64,000 nucleotides of DNA from the NCBI GenBank assembly GCA_037903475.1, contig JBAJFG010000153.1:384501-448500 (forward strand). Direction: 5' to 3'. This stretch comes from Ancylostoma caninum. Its lineage: Eukaryota > Nematoda > Chromadorea > Rhabditida > Ancylostomatidae. The notes below the pieces were generated by a model, which was given only the letters and a program-made list of their open reading frames with translations, was not told the origin of the DNA and did not search any database. The stretch's first letter is position 1. Each line of letters opens with the position of its first letter. Positions 46,086 through 57,260 of the stretch are shown piece by piece. The translations under genes and the position numbers were made by a program.

Positions 46086-46968
46086 GGTGGTAAGAAAGTC
46101 TTGAGCCGATTTTTATAAAAGTTCCAGAACTTTTGCTTATTGATCGCTATCCATGACCTACCACGTGCTTTTTGTAGACAAACTTGGGGCTTCTCCATAA
46201 TAGGCATATATAGCCAAATTGCCTTCCTCAACTTCAATTACGACGTCAGTTTCACGAGAGGTCCCCCTAGCCAAAATCAGTTTTTCCTGCTCTGTCCACA
46301 TCGAAAGGAGTTTCTAGAATACCTAATTATTGGAGATGAGAGTGGGGTCCTCTACGATTTTAAAACGCACCGTGCCATGTGCTTCCATCAAGGAGAAGAT
46401 CGGCCAAATCGCACCCCCACCGAAACATCTGTCTCCTTTGCTACTTCTGGAATTCGCTAGAAATATTGTATTATGAGCGGCTCCCGCAAACACACACACA
46501 GTCACCTTTAACACATACGCCAATCAGCTCCAGTGAGCCCCGGATGCTGTTTGAGAAAAACTGTCGAAATGAGTTTCTTGTACACCTACGCCATGATGAG
46601 GGTAGGCCCCAAATAGCTAAAGAGACCGGTGAAAAATTGGCGGAGCTGGGCTGGGTTACGGTTTTTCACTCACCCTATTCTCCTGACGTTGCAACTTCCG
46701 ACTACCACTTATTTTGCTCTTTCAAAGCATTTCAAGTCAAGAAAAAATCCGCCAAAGTTGACCATGTTGGAAGGGAGGTCAGCGATTTCTTTGGCTCCCA
46801 GTCTTCCCATTCCTGGGAAAAGGGGACCACTGACCTGCCTATTAGGTGGGACACTGCAGTGACTAACTATGGCTATTATATTATTGAGCAAATTCCACTG
46901 TGTGCTGAGTAATAAAATAAAGCACAAAAAAAAGTCTAAAACGGCTCAAGACTTTCTTACCACCCTAA
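46082..46968 (+). mobile_element. Decayed mariner with perfect ITRs (887 bp)
   Basis: The first 27 bases (TTAGGGTGGTAAGAAAGTCT and onward) are an exact inverted copy of the last 27. TA duplications lie at 46080-46081 and 46969-46970. At 887 bp it is about 400 bp shorter than a full mariner. The ITRs are intact although the gene is broken, so it could have been mobilised in trans. It sits about 150 bp beyond the 3' end of the first repeat-protein gene. Confidence 0.92.
46323..46912 (+). pseudogene. Mariner transposase pseudogene (C-terminal two thirds)
   Basis: Recognisable segments run in two frames. The first is IIGDESGVLYDFKTHRAM (first catalytic Asp at 46334). Then, in the frame ending at TAA 46912, come FLVHLRHDEGRPQIAKET (second Asp position) and GEKLAELGWVTVFHSPYSPD (third Asp just beyond). 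These lead into SDYHLF and a C-terminal PIRWDTAVTNYGYYIIEQ. The N-terminal DNA-binding region and part of the middle are deleted. An AATAAA lies at the end. Confidence 0.85.
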
Positions 46969-47122
46969 TAATATCTAGTAAGTAACAAATGAGCTGTGAG
47001 AATTTTTTTATTCTGCATACAGATTATTCATAGTACATTGCGCACAGTGAATCACGACAAAACAGTGGTCAACATCTAGGGCTAATGTTAACACGACGAC
47101 GTTGCTTTGGTTGTCTCGCTTC

Positions 47123-48054
47123 TCATTGTTGGGGAACACGCGACGAACCTAAATCAGTTAATATAAAATTATTTCTGTAGAAGTCAGTAGAAAAGCATAC
47201 GGGAGCCCACCTCTTTGCGAACGGTCCATAGGAGAAGGACCCATGCCCATCGGAGAAGGTCCTCTCATACCATAAGGAGGAGCACTCATGGGTGAAGGAC
47301 CTCTACCCATAAGAGACCCCATGCCCATAGGAGGGGGACCGATAGGTGGAGGAGGCCCCATTCCGTAAGGAGGAAGACCCATGCCCATAGGAGGGGGACC
47401 GATAGGTGGAGGAGGCCCCATTCCGTAAGGAGGAAGACCCATACCCATAGGAGGGGGGCCCATAGGTGGAGGAGGTCCCATTCCGTAAGGAGGAGGACCC
47501 ATACCCATAGGCGGGGGACCCATAGGTGAAGGAGGTCCCATTCCGCCAGGTGGTCCCATCCCCATTGGAGGTCCCATTCCCATAGGAGGTCCCATTCCCA
47601 TAGGAGGTCCCATTCCCATAGGAGGTCCCATTCTCATAGGAGGAGGACCCATAGGTGAAGGAGGTCTCATTCCACCAGGTGGTCCCATCCCCATTGGAGG
47701 TCCCATTCCCATAGGAGGTTGGCCCATAGGTGAAGGAGGTCGCATTCCACCAGGAGGTCCCATTCCACCAGGAGGTCCCATTCCCATAGGAGGTCCCATT
47801 CCCATAGGAGGTCCCATTCCCATAGGGGGTTCCATTCCCATGGAAGGAGAACCCATAGGTGAATAAGGTCCCATTCCACTATGGGGTCCCGTTTCCGTGG
47901 AGGGAGGACCGCCCACACTGGGAGGCTCAGTTATTGTCGTCGGAGGCAACAATGCAACAGAAGGCCCAGATGGAGGCGGCAACGAAGTTGCCACGGAACC
48001 GGAGGCCATGAATTGTGTCGCTAATGCGAGCAGTAACATTGTCGTGCCGATCAT
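47123..48054 (-). CDS. Secreted Pro/Gly/Met-repeat protein, gene 1
   Basis: Exon 1 runs 48054 down to 47211. A splice acceptor (AATTTTCCAG) lies 2 nt before the ATG, as for a spliced-leader site. The protein starts with a signal peptide (MIGTTMLLLALATQFMASG). A Pro/Thr-rich linker follows, then about 200 residues of MGMGPP, GGMGPP and YGMGPPPP repeats. Exon 1 ends one base into a codon at the donor GTGGGC. A 62-bp intron (47210-47149, ending CTGATTTAG) leads to a 26-nt last exon, 47148-47123, ending in Pro-Gln-Gln-TGA. Total is about 289 aa. Reading straight through the intron gives a different C-terminus and should be disfavoured, because the two paralogues share the splice structure. AATAAA is at 47012-47007. 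The function is unknown: a low-complexity extracellular matrix, cuticle, eggshell or secretory protein is possible. Paralogues at 57261 and 63057. Confidence 0.78.
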
Positions 48055-48069
48055 TCCTGGAAAATTTGA

Positions 48070-49300
48070 ATAGGAACCATACATGTATCTCAATTGATAC
48101 GTGTAACATAAACGCATAGTGGCAGCCACAACTCGCTGAGAGGGCCTGATTGCAAAACAACTTAAGTGTGGCTTCAAAGCTATATATTTCCACAGTTCTC
48201 TTCAGTGATATTAGTGCTGCTAGTCTATATTGCGGTTCCGCAGAGGACTTTTCTCTTACCTTCGGGCAAAGCTGTGAATTGGGTGAGTTATAATACTTGG
48301 TCAATAAAATGTGTCATGCTAAAGCATTTACACTCAAAAGTCGTCCGAGAGAGGAATGCTAGCGTGTGACATTGAATTTTGTTTGCGTTGGTTTGTTCTT
48401 CCATCTACTGATGGGCCTCAAAAGGACAGACCAGTGGAATATGGTTCGTCTAGTAAAGTGAGGTGAAGCTATCCATTCGTAGTAATCTTTCCTCTTCATG
48501 TATCAGTTTGCGAGAAAGGTCAGCTGCAGGGCAATTTGAATAGTATGTATACACCACATTGGCTTTTATTTTACACCATATTAATCAAAAAAACTAGTGG
48601 ATATTCATGTTTTTAATGCTTTCTTCTTTGAAATCTATTCATGGTGATCTGAAGGTACTGTTGGTTATGTTGATTTTCCAACCTTCCTAAAATAAAAGTA
48701 AAACAAAGGCCAATATGGTGGATACTATTTAAAATGCCCTGATACCGACCCCCCCCCCCTTGAAGGTTTGGGCTACATTCAGATGCTTGGAAACTACGCA
48801 ATTTTCCACAATAAGTATACATTATTCTTACAATGTGGGCCACGGATCGCACTCCGAAGGTTGTGATTGACTATATTATCATTTAGGAGCGCTGAAGGTG
48901 TCATGCTTTCTATTTTGAACTAACTTCACTATAGATATTACCGGCACGTTTTGAACAAGGAGCAACATGCATGTAGACATGGACGCAGAAATGGGTAGCC
49001 AGGGTAGAGCGCGAGATGAAAGCGAGACGTTGCTGGATTTTCAAGAAAAAAATAACAAAACAAAAAGTATTGAAAAGTATTGATTTCAGTAGTAAATAAT
49101 TGAAATTGAATTCGTGAAAAAGCAGAAACGAAGAGTTTGAAAAAAGGTATTGTAGCTTTTCTATAGAGCGTTAAAAAATACGACTTCTGTGATTTCCGGG
49201 CCAGTTTGGCTCACTCATACCAAGTATGAACTTGAAAGTCACAAAACGCTCGGAAAAGCCATTTTCCAAGCGCCTTCCTGACTGATGCGGACGAGATGTC
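48070..49300. other. Upstream region of gene 1, otherwise featureless
   Basis: On the minus strand, TTGCAATCA at 48155-48147 is shared with the upstream regions of the two paralogues. A poly-C run lies at 48750. No other gene is supported. Confidence 0.4.
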
Positions 49301-51150
49301 CGACAACACTCTCATCATAGAGTGCGCAGAGGAAATTTTTCTCGATTGACAGCGCCAGTTGGGTGTGGAGCGTTATGCCTGGAAGGGGTGGTGCGGTAAA
49401 GCTCTGCGATTGGTCAATTCATACAAGTGGTCAATCATGGAGCTCGACCGCGCCGCCCACCCCAGGTATAACGCCCCATACCCAGTTCGCTGCCTCAATT
49501 TTAGCTTCAGCCGGACTGTTCCTATTCCTTTAGGGGTCCGCATCTTTGCTGAAGGGCTACTTTTTGACCAGTCTAAACAGATAGAGGTAAGTTTTGGTAT
49601 GAATAGCCATCTCCCGGCATAATGTGGTCGTCGAACACTCCATCATGTATAGACCCTTAAACTACAGTTCCAGGATCATCTAAAATGGAGAACTGGAGTG
49701 TTGAGCAACAGTAGCTAGATGTTTAGAACGCATACACAAACTTAAGACGCATACGACAGAGATCTCCCAGTTGAATCAATCATAGAAGAGAGACGCTGCC
49801 ACAATCAGTTTGATATTTTGCAACGATGCTCCACGTTACACCAACTCTATGCGCAAAACGGCGGACGCCGGGTGGGCGGACTGTGCACTAGAGATGGGTT
49901 TGGGTACTGGATCTAAAGCGGATATCACGCTAATTTCTGCGACTTTTTCGCTGGAAATTTGGCATTTGCCTATGGAGTTGACCCACTATCATAATCTAGT
50001 GAGCACTCAAGCTCAAAGGTTTTGCTTGGACACTGCCTTTAAGGTGCGATGAGCGCAAATGCTTGATTTCAGTGCTCTTTCGTACCTTGTGAGTCTGTTT
50101 CAGGGAAATTCTGAGCATGGATCTATCTGTTTGTTTAGTTCACCCCTTTCTGTTGTTCTATAGTGCGTCGTCTTCGTCTTTTTTAACGATTACCTCAAAT
50201 AGAGCGATGAATCAACAATAGTATTCGGAGAGAGATGGAAGAGACGCGAAGGAACAAAAAAAAACCTCGACTGAATCACAAAAATTACAGAAATCTGAGC
50301 CTTAAATACATCAAGCCAGCTGATGTTCTGTGCGACACATTTGCGTAATACATTATTATTAAAATTATTGCATAAATCTAAAAATCTATAGCGGCACAAA
50401 GTCGTTTTCCTCGTTGCTTTGTGAGCAACTTACGAAAGCTTTTGCACGTGCTTTTATGCTTTTATTATGAAAAGAATGTGTTTTTGTGCTTTGTATTTGC
50501 TTGGCATAATCTTGATAATCTTACAAAATATTCGGCCATATTCAATTTAGCGCTGCCCATAGAAGCGTGGCGCATATTTAATCCATTATGAAGAGCGGTG
50601 CTATATATACACGGTGGCCGAAAATCATCCGTGCACTAAAGTTTTAATGCAGTAACTAGGTCAGTAACTGCAGAGAGCTCAATCTTCCTTATAATTTTGC
50701 TGATGACCCTAGATATGTTAAAAACCCATCAAACCTTAAAATAGACTTTACTGGGAGGAACGCTGATTCTCACTGTCTTCGTAGGTGCGACACATGATTT
50801 TAGCAGGTCTCTTCACTTTCGTTCCAGGCCTTTTTAGGGGTTCTTCCGGGAAATAGAAATTCTTAAGACAGGTAGAGCAGGCTTTGACCTACAGCGAAGA
50901 CTCCGGGGAAGAATCTATTGGATTCAATTCGGGCTGCATAGAGGCCATATTGCATGAGTCACGATATTAGGCGAACGCTCACTACTCCAAGCTTTGAATA
51001 TTTTTGCGCAGGAACGGAGCCCTATCGCAACCCATGCCTGCTATTTTCAAAAAGCTCCTATTATTTAGAAGTGTCTTATAGAATTATCTCCCTGCACAAA
51101 TAAGTGCAAGCTTTAGCATCGGAGTCCAAAAAAAAACTAGAGAGCCTTGC
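49300..51150. other. No gene confirmed
   Basis: The segment 49350-49625 is GC-richer and open on + (87 codons) with donor-like CAGGTATAAC. It might be a repeat-derived fragment; no splice-consistent model could be built. The rest is featureless. Confidence 0.4.
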
Positions 51151-51159
51151 TACCGGACA

Positions 51160-51630
51160 TTATATGTATAGCCTCCGGCACCAAAGACAGGGTATGACCT
51201 GTTCAAGGAACAGTTCTGCCTTAGAGCAGGCCCACACGGTAGGTTCAAATATAACCCTCTCACTCCGGGCGTTTGCTACAGTAAGAAGTTTCTCACCCAC
51301 AACGACGAAAGAGCGGTAACGAGAATGAGGAAATCGCCCCAGTATCTGCCTACACAAACCCTTCCTGTTCTTTCTCACAGTATCGGGCAATGTATGGGGT
51401 TTTATAGAGTGGTAAGAAATCATGTTCAGCGTCTCTCACACAATTTTTCTCGTGTGCCTACGGGCGATCTTGACCTCGGTCGCCATTTTGCGCAAGGAAC
51501 CTACGGATTTTCGACGATCCTGCTGCGAGTAACTTTTGCTTCCTTGGGAATGCTGCAGTAGTTGGAAGCTAGCTGCCCTCTTTGTCCTCATTGTTTCCTC
51601 CGGGTCTTCAAACCCTTCCCAGGTCTTCAA
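51160..51630 (-). pseudogene. Coding-like frame broken by one in-frame stop
   Basis: One minus-strand frame runs from about 51630 (KTWEGFEDPEETMRTKRAAS) through a basic region (MATEVKIARRHTRKIV) to a single TGA at about 51436. It then continues in the same frame for some 90 further codons (YHSIKPHTLPDTVRKNRKG onward) to 51160. About 155 codons with one stop, and a basic N-terminal half, suggest a decayed gene or transposon-derived ORF. No domain is recognised. Confidence 0.3.
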
Positions 51631-51649
51631 AGCTTTTTATTATATCTTG

Positions 51650-52110
51650 AACAGCTATTTGGTGCAGGGATAACGCTTTCACAATTTATGCCACAGATGT
51701 TCAGTCCTGATGCATTTGAATAATGACAGTGCTCATGACGTAGGAGGCAACGGAGGCAACAATCACAAGATAACTATTACTTGAGAGTAAAATATAAAGA
51801 AGTAATAGGAAAATGAGAAAAGAACGCGAAAAAATCTGGGAATCCAACAGAAATAGGGGTGAATGGATTACCCGTAGAATACTTCGGCCAACCTGTAGAA
51901 CAAACAAGTGTTTGTACCTTTTTTTCTTTCCATACACGTTACATAACCGCTAAACCGAGGCAGAACACGAGATGCGAGGGCCGTGGTAGTTGCGAAGAAA
52001 CTGGAAGTTACAGGAAAAGTTGTGCCTCTAACCAGCTTCGGGATTCCCTGTTTAATGGCATAAAACATAAGGTGCAAGAAATGGAGCACCAATATGACTC
52101 AAACACCTTT
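51650..52110. other. No gene recognised
   Basis: Short opposing ORFs only, without splice signals. Confidence 0.45.
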
Positions 52111-52113
52111 ATA

Positions 52114-53665
52114 CAGTAGCGAGCAAAAAGATTGCAACTTTTGGTTTTTCGTCTGTAACGTTGTTCAAAGCAGAGCATGAGTGCCCAAATTTTTATGGCA
52201 GTTGTGAATACTCATGCGAGACAGGAAAAAGTTAGAGCCTGCCCATTCCACTGTTTTTCTGTTTTTTAAGAAAAATTTATTTCGCAGAAGTCGAAATCTG
52301 TGATTTGGCCCCCATCGACAACGTCTCGTGAAATGAGGTCTATCGTTGGTATCTGACCACGCTTTGATTCCTTGATGCAGAATCAATCCGTATACGCTAG
52401 GAAATATGCATCCATACCCCAATGGTTGGCATACGCGAAGTCCATTTGAGGTTACTTCAGCAGTGATCCTCTATGAATGTATCTGTCAGCCTTGTTCTCT
52501 CTATCAGCTCTGTTTAGAAGGGAAAGGTACCACTGACGCTTCCACAAGTTTAGTTCCGAGTATTCGGTTTCAATGCAGTTCATTGTTCTCTCCGAACTCC
52601 GAAATATTCTTGCTGATTTCAGTGCACCCAATTGTGCACATCACGGAAAATAAGTTTTGGAATTTTTTCTGTCTCTGGGGGCAAGATGCCTCAACGATCC
52701 CATTAGTGATAAAGATGCTACAGGGTTCCTGGAATATTGTCGTGCACACTTGGATACATGTCGCCTTGGATTTATCGGAAGAGGACTACTCAAAGTGAGC
52801 AATGCCGGTCACTAAGACGAGTGCACGTGCCCCCTTGCTCCACACACGAACTTTCTCAGTTGATCCGGAGCCTTTCGTTCTAGAAATGTCTCTTTTAGTT
52901 CACTTAATCCAAATCAAGCTACATTAGCCAATTTGCAATGCTCCAAGTTACAATATCCCGCTTCGGTGGTGTCTCGTATATTTCATTGCACCTTTGTAAG
53001 ATCTACCTCATCAAATCCAAGGCGGCATCCAAGTGTGCACGACAATATTCTAGGAACCCTGTAGCATCTTTATCACTAATGGGATCGTTGAGGCATCTTG
53101 CCCCCAGAGACAGAAAAAATTCCAAAACTTATTTGCGGTGATGTGTACAATTGGGTGCACTGAAATCAGCAAGAATATTTCGGAGTTCCGAGAGAACAAT
53201 GAACTGCATTGAAATCGAATACTCGGAACTAAACTTGTGGAAGCGTCAGTGGTACCTTTCCCTTCTAAACAGAGCTGATAGAAGGAACAAGGCTGACAGA
53301 TACATTCATAGAGGATCACTGCTGAAGTAACCTCAAGTGGACTTCGCGTATGCCAACCATTGGGGTACGGATGCATATTTTCTAGCGTATACGGGTTGAT
53401 TCTGCATCAAGGATTCAAAGCGTGGTCAGATACCAACGATAGACCTCATTTCACGAGACGTTGTCGATGGTGCCAAATCACAGATTTCGACTTCTCGAAA
53501 TAAACTTTTCTTAAAAAACAGAAAAACAGTGGAATGGGCAGACTTTAACTTTTCCTGTCTCGCATGAGTATTCACAACTCCCATAAAAATTTGGGCACTC
53601 ATGCTCTGATTTGAACAAAGTTACAGATAAAAAACCAAAAGTTGCAATCTTTTTGCTCGCTACTG
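52114..53665. mobile_element. Tc1-like fold-back element (1.55 kb)
   Basis: Arms of nearly 690 bp (52114-52800 and 53665 back to about 52980) are inverted copies, about 95 per cent alike by eye, separated by roughly 180 bp. The tip CAGTAGCGAGCAAAAAGATT followed by CAACTTTTGG resembles the Tc1 terminal repeat. TA lies outside both ends (52112-52113, 53666-53667). Equivalent frames in the two arms (starting MHPYPNGWHTRSP) do not resemble a transposase. The element is therefore non-autonomous. Confidence 0.88.
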
Positions 53666-53794
53666 TAAGTATATAGTGAGTGTTTTTTCTATACTAGTTC
53701 ACCTACACTGTTACTACTCAAAGTTCAGCATCTCTTACTTCATATGGTAAGTCATAAATGAATTAATAATAAACAAATAGTAAGTCATGAACCT

Positions 53795-54485
53795 GTACAT
53801 ATATAAAAGCGAAAGTTTGTATGATTGGGTTTCCAAATAGAAATTGAGGAGGATGAACCAATCGGGACCAAATTTTGCATGGAGGTCCAGCATATACCGC
53901 CGGAGGATATAGGCTACTTAACACCCGAGACTATACATTAGTTCATCGATCATGTCGATTTTATCGATTTTTCACTTTTTCTGTCCAAGGGAGAGGTCAT
54001 GTTTGCCAGGGTTCTTCAATACGCCGAGGACCAATATGACAACCATTTCGAATTACGGTATCGATTTATCGATTCTATCGATTTTTTCACAGCTTCTGCT
54101 TAGTGGTTGGTGAGGATGCCCACTGGAACTTCCGAATACGCTGATTACAAATATAACACCCACTATGAATGGAAACGTTCAATCATTGGTATAGTTTTTG
54201 ATTTTTTTCGCTCCTCCTTCGGCACTGTTAAGAGCGCGTTTATTAGTGCTCTCAAAAAAGCTGAGGACAAATATGGCATGCATTTCCAACAGAGTTATTA
54301 TCCAAATACTTTCATTATTTCATTTCTGGCTAATAAGTCGGTTAAAAGGAACCATTTATGTCGGCATGCTGATCACCAAAATGACAAGCATTTTGAGTGG
54401 ATTTATCAGTATTAGCAAATTTCCTCATCAGTATGAAAAAGTCTGGGTAGTAAAACACCCTAGCGAAGCCGGGCATACCGTCTAG
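53795..54485. mobile_element. Helitron-like non-autonomous element
   Basis: The left part has ATATATAAAAGCGAAAGTTT and GGGACCAAATTTTGCATGGA, sequences typical of nematode Helitron 5' regions. The right end has CCCTAGCGAAGCCGGGCATA, which can form a short hairpin, then CTAG (54482-54485) followed by T, the Helitron 3' signature. The body has four related units (near 54022, 54126, 54257 and 54365). No Rep or helicase ORF. The exact left end is uncertain. Confidence 0.6.
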
Positions 54486-54489
54486 TTGG

Positions 54490-55900
54490 TAAATAATGTG
54501 TAGATAACTGACAAGAACGACAACCAAAATAGATGGGTGACCTAACAAACATTGACTACCAGATTGGAATAAAAATTTTCTGAGTGGGACGGTGGGGTAC
54601 TAAACACGTCAAATATAACAGAATATCGTTTAAGTGCAATAGGTGGTTTTGACTGTGCGTGCAGTGAGAGACGTACATAAGTGCTGCAAATAAAGGTTTT
54701 CTTGAAATTTTTATATCTCTTGCTGGTGTGCAAATGATGCTGGCACAAGCAAACGTGTCTCCACTTCGTTGAATGAATTCCTTCAGAAGAATTTTCTTAA
54801 CTGCGGTAAAAATTTGGGGTTGAAGATATTGACAACCACCCCACAGAGGTTCAGCATGACTTATTAATTTCTTTATTTCTCAAATCTATGGAGCCATAAG
54901 CTCATTGCAACAACCACCGTTCTGGTGAATAGTGCGTTTTTCCGTCTTTGTTCTTAATCGAAATTCCTGACCAAAGCAAAAATCTTAGTCATCTTTTCAT
55001 GATGTGTGCTAATGGCCGTGTTACGGCAAAATGGAAGATCTGTATTCTTCGAAAAGGCAGGGACCACAGTTCAACCGAACATCTGTAGATAAAATGGAGT
55101 TATCGTCAGGATCAATGATGAGTTCTGAGCAGAAGTGAAAAAGTGAGCTAGGATGGCGAAAATTCCGCACAGGAATTATGTACAGACCAGTCTGGCCGTC
55201 CGGCTACCGCCGGACTTTCAGACTTCTACTAATGCTCGCTTCGCTCGCATTATCTCATCTTATAACCACACCAATATAAAATATTGTCCCACCGATTTTC
55301 CTGACGAAAAAGCAACGGGAAATGTGGCATTGCATTGCATTTTCTAGCTATCTTTCCCCTACGCTAGTGGATACGCTACAAAGTTGTAACATCCTGTTTT
55401 GGCTCAGTTTACGGTCGATTGCAGCAGCTACCTACGACCGACTTACCGCGGAATGATGAGAGAAAATGGTTCCCGGTTCTTGCATGTTATGGTTGGTAAA
55501 GTGATAAGGGTCAGCATTAGTATAAAAGAGAGCGGTGGGGTATGGTTAGGTACAAATAAGATGGAACCAACAGCGGAGGTGCTGACAGACGGAACAAAGG
55601 ATATAAACACACATTGTACACCTACCAGGGGGTGCCATGGTTTGATGCTTACCAATATTGGGCCATCACCTGGAAGAGAACACGGCGTATGCTGTTCGTT
55701 CCTCTTCCTAGTTGGCACAGTCGCACTTCTCCAACAACAGCTAGTTCCGCCTACGGATAGGTGATTACGACGCGACTATGGCTGTGGCGTGTAATCTTGG
55801 GTAGAGCTGCCCAGCGTACAAATGTAGAGAGTCGCTGGCCGACGTGTGCAACGGTGTGATAAGAGGATGTGCTGAAATATCCCCGCGTCTTAACGCTTTC
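54490..55900. other. No gene confirmed
   Basis: At 55399-55764 both strands are open for 90-120 codons; no splice site or domain discriminates between them. GCTCGCTTCGCTCGC near 55234 is a short palindrome. Confidence 0.4.
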
Positions 55901-55910
55901 AAACTTTTAG

Positions 55911-56045
55911 GCGCCGGCGTACCCTTATCACAGAGGTGGACCCGTCTAATCCACTTCTGGGCGAAGCAACACCCTTATCACAGCGGTGGACCCGTCTCCC
56001 CACTTCTAGGCACTGGCGCACCCTTACCCTCACCTCGAGGTGTTG
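55911..56045. repeat. 50-bp tandem repeat, about 2.7 copies
   Basis: Units begin ACCCTTATCACAG at 55921 and 55971 and ACCCTTACCCTC at 56020. Each is followed by GGTGGACCCGTCT and CCACTTCT blocks. Confidence 0.75.
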
Positions 56046-56094
56046 GAAAATTATAACGGCCCTACTCTCTCTTCAAAACAGGATGAACGGATTT

Positions 56095-56130
56095 CGTGAC
56101 ACACAGACACACACTTACACACATACAGAA
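56095..56130. repeat. CA-rich microsatellite
   Basis: Short ACACACAGACACACAC-type tract. Confidence 0.8.
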
Positions 56131-57260
56131 TAAGCCCGTTATTATAAGTCATGATTAGTCGCATTTTGGTCGGAGAAATGTTCAAAAATATTGAATAAAT
56201 ACTATGTCTACTCAGCTAAACCTGCATTAGAACTATTATGATTAACTCATTTGCGTAGCTGGTTGCCGAAATCTCGATGTCCTCATCAACCCCAAAATTC
56301 GAGCTCAAATGAGAACTTTTTTCTCGAATCTTCTCTTTCTTCAGTATTTTTCTTGTTTATCAATGGGGTCCGCTTCAGTGATCCTTTGATGTCACTCTGT
56401 CCAGCCCTGATCGAGATGAATTCCTGCTATCTTGAAACCAGTACATGTCATGTCCAGCCTTGCTCTGGTAATTTTACACTGGCGGTTTCCGCTTCATTTC
56501 CTGGGAAACTCCATGTAAATCGTGATTTTTTGAAACTCCACAAGATACTGGCGGATTTCCCTAAGTTCCGCATGGATTTCGAGTAAATTCGGAGAGGCTA
56601 AATAGCGCGAGATTCTTTGCAACCTTTAAGAAATTGATTTCCGTCCTTCATTTCCTTTGTAAACTTTAGTATTTTGTTGTAAAGATGGTTTTGCCAGGCA
56701 ATCCTATTCAATCCTGTTGTTTCAGTGAGATGTTTCTAACAAATTTCAGTGATACCAAATCTGTTTTTTTTTTGGTTGGAACTCTGGAACAAAGTGTGAT
56801 GAATGTGGAGGGAATCTTCCATTACAGAACTTATGCAGAACACACAGAAAGGTAAAGCAGCCTGAAGCAACGCGTGCGGCTGGCAAGTTTCCGTAGACGG
56901 TTCCACACAATTTTCTCTCATGTTTTGAACACCTGCTGCCGGCTCAACGTTGTGTTCACGTCGTATAATTATTCCATACTTCATCCACACCCGATTAGTT
57001 CCACATCCTACATCGACGCCTACGCATATCCGAAGCACTGCAACGCTGAACTTCAATGCTTTTGTGTCTTCTAGTGCATATAATGAAGCAAATTCTAGAT
57101 GGGAACGAGTAATTTGCGGGAACATTTTTTATTATGCATATGAATTCTGTATAGTACATTGCACACAATACTTCACAGCGAAGAAGTGATCACTATCAAA
57201 GGCTAGTGTTCCCACGAGGATGTTAAAGAAGTTTGGCTTTTGCTCTCGTCATCTCGATTC

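Noticed and set aside
55399..55764. Opposing 121- and 91-codon frames
   Set aside because: Both strands are equally open with no splice signals, so neither can be preferred.
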